17,121 bases of DNA from DATJSJ01 sp035504175 (GCA_035504175.1 DATJSJ010000183.1:1-17121); one strand, 5' to 3'. Numbered from the stretch's first letter, positions 6,861-14,085 are shown. The notes: generated by a model not told the origin, from the letters alone. Numbers and translations are program-made.

Positions 6861-9086
6861 ATGGCACAACATCACACCCCCGAGTCCGGAACGGTGCACC
6901 CGCCCCGGATCGTCTGGCCGGACGAGGCGCTGCGCGCTTCCGCCCCGCCGCGGCTTGCCGCGATGCGCTGCCCGAACTGCGACGCCGTCGCGCCGAAGAC
7001 CCTGGTCCTTGCGGTCGATTTCATCAGTCCCGGCTGCCCGCTGCGACGGCGCTACGTGCTCGCCTGCCCGGACTGCGGCGCCCGCTTCTTCGACGTGCAG
7101 CGCCCGCCCGACTACGCCGAGGCGGCGATGCTCGGCATGGGGCGGGTGCCGTTCTACGTGCAGCAAGGGGCTGGCCTCGGCCCGATCCTGCGGCCGCTCG
7201 CCATGCTGCCGCACCCGGCGGGCAGCGCCTACATGGAGGTTGGCTGCGGCTACGGGTTCGGCCTCGACTTCGCGATCCGGGCGCGCGGCTGGCGCGGCCG
7301 GGGGATCGACCCGGCGGGACTGTCCGCGCTCGGCCGTGACCAGCTCGGCCTGCCGATCGCGTTGCGCTACCTGCGCGAGGACGACGAGGCGGCCGGCACG
7401 CTCGACATCGTGCTCGGCTCCGAGGTGATCGAGCACGTGCCCTCGCCAAGCGCTTTCCTGCGCACCCTGCGAGCGATGCTGCGGCCGGATGGCGTGCTGG
7501 TGCTGACCACGCCCGATGGCGGGCAGATCCGGCCGGAGACCTCACCAGGCGCGCTGGTGCCGCTGCTCTCGCCGGGCCTGCACCTGGTGCTGCAGACCGC
7601 TTCCAGCCTCGAGCGCCTGCTGCGCGAGGCGGGCTTCGCCGAGATCATCGTCGAGACCGACTCGCATTCGCTGCTCGCCTTCGCGAGCGACGCGCCGATC
7701 GCCCTCGACCGGGATGCGGCCGGGCTGCGTGCCCGCTATCGCGCGCATCTGCTGACGCGGGCCGCAGCGCTGCCGGCGGATGGCGATCCCTTCCTCGCCT
7801 TCGCCGGCCGGGCGCTGCAGGAATGCGTCAACGACGCCGACTGGGAGGGCGCCGACCGCGCCTGGGCGCTGCTGCTGCCCGCCGTCCGGGCACGGTTCGG
7901 TCTCGACCTGGCGGCCCCGACATCGCTGGCCGCGGGCGCCGGGTCCTGGACCCTGGAGGAAATGGCAGGGTGGATGCCGCTGGCGCTCGGCGGGATCCTG
8001 CTGGCCCGCAGCATCCGGCGCATAGCGGCCGGCACGCCGCGGCCGGAGCTGGAGTCTGCGTTCACCCTGGCGGCGGATGCGGCCGCCCGGCTTCGCCGTG
8101 CGCTCGGTGCGCTGGCGATGGAGGACGGGCAGACCGAGGAGATCGGCTGGGCGGCGCAGGCCGAGGCACTGCTCTGCGCCGCCGCGGCCGGCCGGGAGGA
8201 GCTGCCGTCCCGGCTCGCAGCCCTGCCGCCGGCGCCCACCGACGGCGCGGCCCGTCGTCACGCGGTCGCCGCGCGCGCGCTCTCCGGCGCGGTCAATGCC
8301 GGTCACATGACGCTCGGCCGCGCGCTGGCCGCGTCCGAGGCGCTCGACGGGCCGGACACGCGGGCAGCGCAGACCGCCGCCGGGCGCGATACGCTGTTCG
8401 CCCTCGCGGTGCTCGACCTGCAGCCCGGGGGTGATCCCGGCCGGGCCCGCGAGCGGTTCGCCCGCGTGCGCGAGAGTGCCGCGCGCGCGCAGCCGGAAGC
8501 CGCAATACCACCGCCGGACGCGCTGTTCTGGGCGGCGATGCGCGGCGAGGTGGAAGCCGCCACGCGGCTTGGGGATCCGGAGGCTGCCGAGCCGGCCTTC
8601 CAGGCAGCGACGGCGGCCGCGCTGGGCAATGACGCGGCGATCCCGGCCGATCTGCGCGATGCGCGGGCGCGTCTCGCCCGAGCTCGTTTCGTGGCGCTGG
8701 TGAATGCCGGCCAGTATGCGATGGCGCGAACGCTGGTCGGGCGCCTGCCGCCGGAGCGCCAGCGCGGCGGCCCTCCGGATGCCGCCACCCGCGACGTCTG
8801 CTTCGCCCTCGGCGTGCTGGCGGTGCAGGCGGAGCCGATCGACCCGGCGCTCGCTGCGACCCGCTTCGCCCGCGCGCGGGAAGGATTGGAGCCGGAGGCA
8901 CCGCTGTTCTGGGCGGCGTTGCGCGGCGAGATCCTGGCGCTGGAGAAAGCGCAGCGGCCCGAGGCGGCGTCCGGCCTCGCCGCCGGTGTGATGCAAGCGG
9001 TCCCGCCCGGCACGGTGCCGCCGGACCTGCGCGACCGCTTCAGCCAGCGCCCGGCTGCGTCCGCCCCCGCCACGCCGGGGGGTTGA
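6861..9086 (+). CDS. zinc-ribbon class I SAM methyltransferase with duplicated helical C-terminal region
   Basis: 741 residues from the ATG at 6861 (AAGG 5 nt upstream); an in-frame ATG at 6849 abuts a small inverted repeat (6834-6848) and is less likely. Residues 37-72 hold two CPxC knuckles (CPNC at 37-40, CPDC at 69-72), a probable zinc ribbon. Residues about 120-270 are a Rossmann methyltransferase: MEVGCGYGFGLDFA (motif I, 125-138), acidic end of strand 2 (RGID, 147-150), GSEVIEHVPSP (186-196, motif IV) and a PDGVLVLTTPDG strand. The final 440 residues are Ala/Arg-rich, helical and TPR-like, and contain an internal duplication (471-601 and 607-726). Two-domain methyltransferases of this kind usually modify sugars or polysaccharide ends. 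The next gene, an RgpF-like protein, follows in the same frame directly after the TGA, which supports a glycan role. Target unknown. Confidence 0.88.
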   Translation: MAQHHTPESGTVHPPRIVWPDEALRASAPPRLAAMRCPNCDAVAPKTLVLAVDFISPGCPLRRRYVLACPDCGARFFDVQRPPDYAEAAMLGMGRVPFYVQQGAGLGPILRPLAMLPHPAGSAYMEVGCGYGFGLDFAIRARGWRGRGIDPAGLSALGRDQLGLPIALRYLREDDEAAGTLDIVLGSEVIEHVPSPSAFLRTLRAMLRPDGVLVLTTPDGGQIRPETSPGALVPLLSPGLHLVLQTASSLERLLREAGFAEIIVETDSHSLLAFASDAPIALDRDAAGLRARYRAHLLTRAAALPADGDPFLAFAGRALQECVNDADWEGADRAWALLLPAVRARFGLDLAAPTSLAAGAGSWTLEEMAGWMPLALGGILLARSIRRIAAGTPRPELESAFTLAADAAARLRRALGALAMEDGQTEEIGWAAQAEALLCAAAAGREELPSRLAALPPAPTDGAARRHAVAARALSGAVNAGHMTLGRALAASEALDGPDTRAAQTAAGRDTLFALAVLDLQPGGDPGRARERFARVRESAARAQPEAAIPPPDALFWAAMRGEVEAATRLGDPEAAEPAFQAATAAALGNDAAIPADLRDARARLARARFVALVNAGQYAMARTLVGRLPPERQRGGPPDAATRDVCFALGVLAVQAEPIDPALAATRFARAREGLEPEAPLFWAALRGEILALEKAQRPEAASGLAAGVMQAVPPGTVPPDLRDRFSQRPAASAPATPGG
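8271..8663 (+). repeat. first copy of an internal protein duplication
   Basis: Copy one codes residues 471-601 of the methyltransferase gene product and pairs with 8679-9038. Shared landmarks in order are VNAG, FALAVLDLQ, ARERFARVRE, ALFWAAMRGEV and IPADLRDA. The nucleotide match is strongest at base 8523, where about 27 bases match the second copy with one difference. Confidence 0.8.
8679..9038 (+). repeat. second copy of an internal protein duplication
   Basis: Copy two codes residues 607-726. Its landmarks are VNAG, FALGVLAVQ, AATRFARARE, PLFWAALRGEI and VPPDLRDR, in the same order as copy one. The offset is 136 codons at VNAG and 127 codons at LFWAA, so the copies differ by short indels, as in repeated helical-hairpin units. 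Confidence 0.8.
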
Positions 9087-9089
9087 TCG

Positions 9090-10115
9090 CTGCGCCGCAC
9101 CCTGCTCCGCTGGCTGCGGCGGCTCGGCTATGCGCTGCGCTACCGCGCCTGGCCGCGCCTGGCCTGGCTGCTCGGCTTCACCCGCCGGACGCGGCAATTG
9201 GTCAGCGCCTGGCCGGCCGGGCGGATCCGGCTCGGGCCGAAGGTCGTGGTGTTCGTGCATTTCGACCGCGCCGGCGCGGTGCGCGAATACGCCATGATCT
9301 ATCTGCGCGCATTCGCCGAAGCCGGGTTCTCCATCGTCTTCGTCACCAATTCCGGCCGGCTGCAGCCCGCCGCGATGTCGGCGCTGCAGCAGATCTGTGC
9401 CTGCGTGCTGGTGCGCCGCAATGTCGGCTACGATTTCGGCGCCTGGCGCGAAGGATTCGCGCATCTGGCGCTGCCGCGGCCGGACACCGAGCTCGTGGTG
9501 ATGGCGAATGACAGCGTCTATGGCCCGCTGCGTCCGCTCGACGATCTGCTCGCGCAGATCGATTTCGAGCGCGCCGATGTCTGGGGGCTGACCGAGAGCT
9601 GGCAGTCCCGCTTCCATCTGCAATCCTACTTCCTGGCGTTCCGGCCGGAGGTGCTGGCAAGCGAGGCCTGGCGGCGCTTCTGGACGGCGGTCCGACCGGC
9701 GCCGTCGAAACACTGGATCATCCACCGTAACGAGATCGGCCTGACCCAGGCGCTGATTCGCGCCGGTTTCCGGGTGCAGTCGGTATGGCCCTATACGCGG
9801 CTGCTGCAGGTGGTCGATCCGGAGCTGACGGACGGCGAGCCGTCCCGCGATCCGGTGCAGCAGGTGCGCCGCGACCATGCCCGCCGGATCCGCGAGGCGA
9901 TGGTGCGCCAGGTGCCGATGAACCCGACCAGCGATCTCTGGCGGCAGTTGCTGCTCGCCGGCTTCCCGTTCATCAAGCGCGAGCTGCTGCGCAGCAACCC
10001 GACCCAGGTGCCGGACGTCGCGGAGTGGCAGGATCTGGTCGAACGGTTGCTCCAGGCCGATCCAGGCCCGATCGAGCGCGACCTGCAGCGGACGCTGCGC
10101 AACCGGGCGCCGTGA
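9090..10115 (+). CDS. rhamnan synthesis protein F (RgpF-like) family protein
   Basis: Carries the RgpF-type core: VVVFVHFDRAGAVREY, FSIVFVTNSG, VRRNVGYDFGAWREGF, VVMANDSVYGPLRPL, DVWGLTES, HLQSYFLAFRPEVL and AWRRFW. RgpF-family proteins act in rhamnose-containing polysaccharide assembly, probably as glycosyltransferases at the inner membrane face. The first standard start in frame is TTG at 9198 (305 residues). But the 37 codons from 9087 to 9197 are open, 35 of 37 end in G or C, and they code a basic amphipathic segment (LRRTLLRWLRRLGYALRYR) that looks like real N-terminal protein. I therefore place the start at CTG 9090, 7 nt after a G-run (9077-9082). The gene follows the methyltransferase by 3 bp in the same frame, so the two are almost certainly one transcript. 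Convergent with nusG. Confidence 0.82.
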   Translation: MRRTLLRWLRRLGYALRYRAWPRLAWLLGFTRRTRQLVSAWPAGRIRLGPKVVVFVHFDRAGAVREYAMIYLRAFAEAGFSIVFVTNSGRLQPAAMSALQQICACVLVRRNVGYDFGAWREGFAHLALPRPDTELVVMANDSVYGPLRPLDDLLAQIDFERADVWGLTESWQSRFHLQSYFLAFRPEVLASEAWRRFWTAVRPAPSKHWIIHRNEIGLTQALIRAGFRVQSVWPYTRLLQVVDPELTDGEPSRDPVQQVRRDHARRIREAMVRQVPMNPTSDLWRQLLLAGFPFIKRELLRSNPTQVPDVAEWQDLVERLLQADPGPIERDLQRTLRNRAP

Positions 10116-10278
10116 TCCCCGTGGCCGCCCGGCTCGGCGCGGAAAAGCCCGCGAGCGGCTCATGCACGCCCCCGGCGCCGCTATCGACCCCAACCGCGGT
10201 CGCGGCGGCACTGACCCGGCGACGCCGCGCCGGATCAGCGTTCAGGTTGGTCCTGTGACGAAACGATCCCGCGCGGCG

Positions 10279-10295
10279 GGAGCCGCCGCGGCTCC
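10279..10295 (-). terminator. candidate terminator hairpin after nusG
   Basis: Perfect 7-bp GC-rich stem (GGAGCCG with CGGCTCC, 3-nt loop) beginning 5 nt after the nusG stop on the minus strand. Only a short T-rich stretch (TCGTTTCG) follows about 15 nt later, so it is a weak intrinsic terminator at best. The rest of the 185-bp nusG/RgpF gap has GC-rich partial palindromes but no gene. Confidence 0.4.
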
Positions 10296-10300
10296 GGCGA

Positions 10301-10831
10301 TCAGACTTTCTCGACCTGACCGTATTCCAGCTCGACCGGCGTGGAGCGACCGAAGATCGAGACGCTGACCTTCACGCGGCCCTTCTCCTCGTCCACCTCC
10401 TCGACCGTGCCGTTGAAGCTGGTGAACGGGCCATCGGCGACGCGGACCTGTTCGCCGACCTCGAACAGCACCGACGGGCGGGGATGCTCCACGCCTTCCT
10501 GGGTCTGCTTGAGGATGCGCTCGGCCTCGGCATCGGTGATCGGGCTCGGGCGATTGCGGGTGCCGAGGAAGCCGGTGACCTTGGGCGTGTTCTTGACCAG
10601 GTGCCAGGCGTCGTCGGACAGCTCCATCTTCACCAGCACGTAGCCGGGGAAGAACTTGCGCTCGGCATTGACCTTGTGGCCGCGGCGCAGCTCGACGACC
10701 TCCTCGGAGGGCACCATCACCTCCTCGATCTGCTCGGCGAGACCCTTCTGTGCCGCCTGCTCCTTGATCTGCTCCGCGATCTTCTTCTCGAAGCCGGAAT
10801 AGACATGCACCACGTACCAGCGCTTGGCCAT
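10301..10831 (-). CDS. nusG: transcription termination/antitermination protein NusG
   Basis: 176 residues, the standard length. Binds RNA polymerase and couples it to Rho, to ribosomal protein S10 or to antitermination complexes. The NGN domain spans about 1-110 (KRWYVVHVYSGFEKKIAEQIKEQ, VPSEEVVELRRG, ERKFFPGYVLVKMEL, VKNTPKVTGFLG). The KOW domain follows, with GEQVRVADGPFTSFNGTVEEV and SIFGRSTPVELEYGQVEKV. The start is set by GAGGGG overlapping the secE stop, 6 nt upstream. It lies 10 bp after secE in the usual order. The expected next gene, rplK, is not there; the 3' neighbour is the convergent RgpF-like gene. Confidence 0.98.
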   Translation of the reverse strand: MAKRWYVVHVYSGFEKKIAEQIKEQAAQKGLAEQIEEVMVPSEEVVELRRGHKVNAERKFFPGYVLVKMELSDDAWHLVKNTPKVTGFLGTRNRPSPITDAEAERILKQTQEGVEHPRPSVLFEVGEQVRVADGPFTSFNGTVEEVDEEKGRVKVSVSIFGRSTPVELEYGQVEKV

Positions 10832-10841
10832 CGCTCGCCCC

Positions 10842-11042
10842 TCAGATCCCGGCGCCGAACAGGGCCCGCACCGCCATGCCGGCGACCTGGTCGATGGCGA
10901 AGAAGAACAGCGCCGTCGCCGCCGCCATCGCCAGGACGAGGCCGGTGGTCACCGCCGTCTCCCGCCGCGTCGGCCAGGTGACCTTCGCCACCTCAGAGCG
11001 CACCTCGCGCACGAATTTTGCCGGATCGACCGCCACGACCAT
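10842..11042 (-). CDS. secE: preprotein translocase subunit SecE
   Basis: 66 residues, typical of single-span alphaproteobacterial SecE. It clamps SecY in the inner-membrane SecYEG channel. The amphipathic helix with the invariant VTWPTRRET segment (about 20-28) is followed by one membrane span (about 33-53). The ATG at 11042 directly abuts GAGGA (11043-11047) with no spacer. GTG codon 3 (11036) sits 6 nt from that site and gives MAVDPAKFVREV, so the true start may be 11036. It lies 63 bp downstream of tRNA-Trp with no terminator or promoter visible between them, so co-transcription with the tRNA and nusG is likely. Confidence 0.95.
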   Translation of the reverse strand: MVVAVDPAKFVREVRSEVAKVTWPTRRETAVTTGLVLAMAAATALFFFAIDQVAGMAVRALFGAGI

Positions 11043-11105
11043 TCCTCAGGAACCTGGATTCACACTCGTTGTCCCGCTTGCACGGGGCTGCCAGAGATGG
11101 GGGGC

Positions 11106-11182
11106 TGGCAGGGGTGGAGGGTCTCGAACCCCCAGCCTCCGGTTTTGGAGACCGGCGCTCTAGCCAATTGAGCTACACCCCT
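11106..11182 (-). tRNA. tRNA-Trp (CCA anticodon)
   Basis: Cloverleaf read on the minus strand: acceptor AGGGGTG/CACCCCT, D arm GCTC/GAGC, anticodon stem CCGGT/ACCGG around loop CTCCAAA (anticodon CCA), and T loop TTCGAGA. The discriminator base is G, and the 3' CCA is encoded in the DNA (11106-11108). First gene of the tRNA-secE-nusG unit. Confidence 0.97.
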
Positions 11183-11218
11183 GCACCCGCCGGAGGGCCG
11201 GCCGCCGCGCAAGGGCGG

Positions 11219-11247
11219 TAGAAAGAGCCCGGTTGCGGCAAAGTCAA
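11219..11247 (-). promoter_or_regulatory. sigma70-like promoter of tRNA-Trp-secE-nusG
   Basis: On the minus strand TTGACT (11247-11242) is followed after 17 nt by a weak -10, TTTCTA (11224-11219). Transcription would begin near 11212, about 30 nt before the tRNA. The -35 is clear; the -10 is poor. Confidence 0.55.
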
Positions 11248-11425
11248 GGGCGTGCGCCGGCGCGCGCGGACGCCGGTTGCCCCACCCCTCACCCCCGCCT
11301 GCGCCGTGCGAGATGGCTCCCGGCGGAAGCGGCGCGACCGGCTTGGATCGCAGCGTCGGACAGCGGTGCGGCAGCTCGCGACTGGCCGTATGATGCCGTT
11401 GCGCTCCCGAATTTGTGCGTGGCCC

Positions 11426-11453
11426 GGTTGCATGAAAATGGGCAACCTATACG
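11426..11453 (+). promoter_or_regulatory. inverted repeat and possible -10 upstream of the PEP-CTERM gene
   Basis: GGTTGC (11426-11431) and GCAACC (11442-11447) form a perfect 6-bp inverted repeat. TATACG (11448-11453), a plausible -10, abuts its right arm. No good -35 sits at 17 nt. The 297 bp between tRNA-Trp and this gene otherwise hold only the divergent tRNA promoter. An operator over a promoter is possible but unproven. Confidence 0.3.
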
Positions 11454-11479
11454 CGATCGTAACCCGGGAGATTTCACGC

Positions 11480-12064
11480 ATGTCGTTTCGAGCCACCATG
11501 TTTCTCGCCGCCGGCGCCGCCCTCGCGCTCGCGGCCGGCCCAGCCCGCGCCAGCGTCATCTACGACTTCGTCACCACGGGCGTCGTCGGCGTTGGCCTGA
11601 ACGGTCCCACTCCCACCAATCTCGGCGCCTCGATCACGGTGAGCGATACGGCGGAGGCCGCCGGCACGCTGATGTTCCTTGCCAGCGGCGGCCCGCCCGG
11701 GATCGCCGTGGCGCCGCCGTCGAGTCTCGTCGGCTTCGATCCGGCGCAGGGGGTGTCATTTGCGCTGCCGTATACCGACACCAGCCTGTCGGTGAACCTC
11801 GTGCTCGGTGGGCTCTCCGGCCTGGCCGGGGCGATTCAGTATACGGGAGAGAACGATACGCTTTCCTACAGCGGCGGCGGGATGAACTGGACGGTCACCC
11901 GGTACGGTGATTCCGTGCCATGCGGCCCGCAGGGATATTGCACCTACACCGGCTATTGGCAGGAGCAGTCGGCCGTCGACCCGGTCCCGGAACCGGCCTC
12001 GCTGGCCCTGCTCGGCACCGGGCTGATCGGGCTCGTGGTGACGCGACGGCGGCGTGCCGCCTGA
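11480..12064 (+). CDS. PEP-CTERM sorting domain-containing secreted protein
   Basis: 194 residues from the ATG at 11480, with GGGAG (11466-11470) 9 nt upstream. A Sec signal peptide (MSFRATMFLAAGAALALAAGPARA, about 1-24) has an A-x-A cleavage site. The mature body (about 25-165) is Gly/Ser/Thr-rich and beta-like, without cofactor motifs; one Cys pair lies in VPCGPQGYC. The C-terminus has the full tripartite sorting signal: VPEPASL, a hydrophobic span (ALLGTGLIGLVV) and a basic tail (TRRRRAA). Such proteins are cut by exosortase (EpsH/XrtA type) and often accompany exopolysaccharide systems. No exosortase is in this window. It sits on the opposite strand to the flanking tRNA genes, within the gap where tuf is often found. 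Specific function unknown. Confidence 0.9.
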   Translation: MSFRATMFLAAGAALALAAGPARASVIYDFVTTGVVGVGLNGPTPTNLGASITVSDTAEAAGTLMFLASGGPPGIAVAPPSSLVGFDPAQGVSFALPYTDTSLSVNLVLGGLSGLAGAIQYTGENDTLSYSGGGMNWTVTRYGDSVPCGPQGYCTYTGYWQEQSAVDPVPEPASLALLGTGLIGLVVTRRRRAA

Positions 12065-12442
12065 GGGGGCGACCGGGAGTCACCAGGGCGAGCCATCCCG
12101 CCTTGTCCGGAGGCCTGCCGTCGCTCTCGTCGATCCGACAGCGGCGGCAGTGCTGCGGACGCTTCACCCGGGCGATGGCATGCCAGGCTGACATGGCCCC
12201 CGCCTCCCGCCACGGCATGGTCGGCCCTGCGCCCGGGCATGCCGTGCATCGGCCCCGGTCGCATGTCCGGAACGCGTACGGACGGATCTCGGACGATACG
12301 GAACGCCTTTCCGCGCCACCGCCGATCTGAGCCCCAAAGCGGGTCGCGACGCTCTCGCGGGCTTACCAGGCCGACCATCCGGGACGTCGCATCGGAAGCG
12401 GGCCGCCTGCCCGCCGACAAGCAATCCGACCGCTCCCGCCGC
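12065..12442 (+). other. non-coding stretch with one inverted repeat
   Basis: No convincing gene on either strand: open frames here are Arg-rich, lack ribosome sites and run over neighbouring genes. A 9-bp inverted repeat (CACGGCATG at 12211-12219 with CATGCCGTG at 12238-12246, 18-nt spacer) is the only structure seen. It lies about 150 bp after the PEP-CTERM gene and has no T-run. The base composition is less extreme than in the flanking genes. Confidence 0.45.
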
Positions 12443-12471
12443 TTGCCAATCTGCTAGCGTAACCTTATCGA
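12443..12471 (+). promoter_or_regulatory. sigma70-like promoter for the transglycosylase transcript
   Basis: TTGCCA (12443-12448), a 17-nt spacer, then TATCGA (12466-12471). The start of transcription would be near 12478, leaving about 18 nt before the ATG at 12496. It sits in a locally AT-richer patch, which supports it. Confidence 0.5.
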
Positions 12472-12495
12472 TCCGCAGAGAAGGCGAGGCTCGAC

Positions 12496-12552
12496 ATGCA
12501 GATCCAGACTCGCATCGACAGCCTGGCCGCGGACACGCCGGCATGGACCTGA
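12496..12552 (+). CDS. candidate 18-residue leader peptide
   Basis: ATG at 12496 with AAGGCGAGG (12481-12489) 6 nt upstream encodes MQIQTRIDSLAADTPAWT and stops at TGA 12550-12552. The stop lies ten bases past the start of the transglycosylase gene in another frame. It is the first ORF after the predicted promoter and has the only good ribosome site there. It may couple translation to the downstream gene. Not a known leader sequence; it could also be chance, or the real start of the downstream gene may be misread. Confidence 0.4.
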   Translation: MQIQTRIDSLAADTPAWT

Positions 12553-13997
12553 CGCAACCGTTCCCCCGGCGAACGCTGCTCGGAGCCGCCTCCGGACTGA
12601 TGCTGGCAGCCGGCGAGCCACCCACCGGTCCGGCCATCGCGCTCCGCACCAATCTCGGCATCTGGACCGACGATTTCGACGGGCTGCTCAAGCGGCGGGT
12701 CATCCGCATGCTGGTGCCCTACGGGCGCACCCTGTTCTTCCAGGATCGCGGGACGCTGTACGGCGTCACCGTGAACGCCGCACAGCTGCTGGAATCCTGG
12801 CTCAACGTGACGTTCAAGACCGGGCGGCGACCCCTCGTCGTGGCGCTGCTGCCGACCTCCCGCGACCATCTGCTCGACGAACTCCTGGCCGGACGCGGCG
12901 ATGTCGCCGCCGGTGACATCAGCATCACGCCCGAACGGGCCGTCCGCGTCGCCTTCACCACACCGCTGCTCCGCGACGTCCGCGAAATCGTGGTGACGCG
13001 TACCGACGCACCCGCGCTCGCCGACGCCGACGCCCTGTCGGGTATGCAGGTTGCAGTTCAGGAGGGGACCAGCTTCCAGCAGAGTCTCGCCGCGTTGAAC
13101 CAGCGGCTCAAAACCGCCGGCAAACCCGAGGTCCGGGTGGAAACCGTGCCGGGAACGCTGGAATCCGAGGACATGATGGAAATGGTCGGCGCCGGGCTTC
13201 TGCCTGCGATGGTCGCCGATGACTGGATCGCCCGGCTCTGGACGACGCTCGTGCCGAACCTGCGGATCCAGGACAAGGCCGTGCTGCGCAGCGGCGTCGA
13301 TATCGCGTGGGCCGTGCGGCCGGGCAATCCGAAACTGCTCGCCGTGCTGAACGAGGCGATCACGAAGATCGGCGGCGATGCCCAGAAGATCGCCAACCGC
13401 ACCGCCTTCTACATGCGCAAGCTGAAGCGGATCCATGACGCGACCGCCGGCACCGACGTCAAGCGCTTCGAGGTGCTGCGGGCCCTGTTCCTCAAATACG
13501 GCAACGAATACGGCTTCGACGACCTGCTGCTGCAGGCGCAGAGCTATCAGGAGTCGCGGCTGCGGCAGGATGCCCGCAGCCATGTCGGCGCGATCGGTCT
13601 GATGCAACTCATGCCGCCGACCGGAGCCGCGATGCAGGTCGGCAACATCCACCAGGCCGAGCCGAACGTGCATGCCGGGGCAAAATACATGCGGCGGCTG
13701 GTCGACCGCTATTTCCCGGACGCCAAATTCGACCGGCAGAACCGCACGCTGTTCGCCTTCGCCGCGTACAACGCGGGGCCGGCGGCGATCGCGCGCATGC
13801 GCCGGCTGGCAGCGCAGCAGGGCCTCGATCCGAACCGCTGGTTCGACAATGTCGAGCGCGTCACCGCGGCCCATATCGGACAGGAGCCGGTGCGCTACGT
13901 CCGCAACATCTACAAATACTACATCGCCTACAGCCTGCTGGAGCAGCAGCAGGCCGAGGTCGAGCAGGCGCGAAAGGCGGCCGTGCCGAGCCACTGA
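12543..13997 (+). CDS. MltF-like membrane-associated lytic transglycosylase
   Basis: 484 residues, near the roughly 500 of MltF. It would cleave peptidoglycan glycan strands with 1,6-anhydro ring formation in the periplasm. Residues about 53-285 are a solute-binding-protein family 3 domain (VIRMLVPYGRTLFFQDRGTL, GDVAAGDISITPERA, ALSGMQVAVQEGTSF, AVRPGNPKLLAVLNEA). Residues about 305-460 are the SLT lysozyme-like domain with catalytic Glu337 in YQESRL, GLMQLMPPTG (352 onward) and AYNAGPAAI (408 onward). The N-terminus has paired arginines before a hydrophobic run (FPRRTLLGAASGLML), a possible Tat or Sec signal with an unclear cleavage site. The ATG at 12543 has no good ribosome site and overlaps an 18-codon ORF. 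Its stop is 14 bp from the 3' end of convergent tRNA-Gly. Confidence 0.92.
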   Translation: MDLTQPFPRRTLLGAASGLMLAAGEPPTGPAIALRTNLGIWTDDFDGLLKRRVIRMLVPYGRTLFFQDRGTLYGVTVNAAQLLESWLNVTFKTGRRPLVVALLPTSRDHLLDELLAGRGDVAAGDISITPERAVRVAFTTPLLRDVREIVVTRTDAPALADADALSGMQVAVQEGTSFQQSLAALNQRLKTAGKPEVRVETVPGTLESEDMMEMVGAGLLPAMVADDWIARLWTTLVPNLRIQDKAVLRSGVDIAWAVRPGNPKLLAVLNEAITKIGGDAQKIANRTAFYMRKLKRIHDATAGTDVKRFEVLRALFLKYGNEYGFDDLLLQAQSYQESRLRQDARSHVGAIGLMQLMPPTGAAMQVGNIHQAEPNVHAGAKYMRRLVDRYFPDAKFDRQNRTLFAFAAYNAGPAAIARMRRLAAQQGLDPNRWFDNVERVTAAHIGQEPVRYVRNIYKYYIAYSLLEQQQAEVEQARKAAVPSH

Positions 13998-14011
13998 AAC
14001 CGCGCGCGCCA

Positions 14012-14085
14012 TGGAGCGGGTGACGGGAATCGAACCCGCACAACCAGCTTGGAAGGCTGGGGCTCTACCATTGAGCTACACCCGC
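14012..14085 (-). tRNA. tRNA-Gly (TCC anticodon)
   Basis: Minus-strand cloverleaf: acceptor GCGGGTG/CACCCGC, anticodon stem CCAGC/GCTGG around CTTCCAA (anticodon TCC), and T loop TTCGATT. Discriminator T and an encoded CCA (14012-14014). It is 18 bp downstream of tRNA-Tyr, the same order as the tyrU-glyT pair of E. coli. Confidence 0.97.

Noticed and set aside
7542..10211. 889-codon open frame on the minus strand
   Set aside because: Antisense shadow of the methyltransferase and RgpF-like genes: Arg/Gln/Gly-rich composition, no recognisable motifs, no ribosome site. Long antisense frames are common at this GC content.
12465..14012. 515-codon open frame opposite the transglycosylase
   Set aside because: Antisense shadow of a gene with clear SLT and solute-binding motifs.
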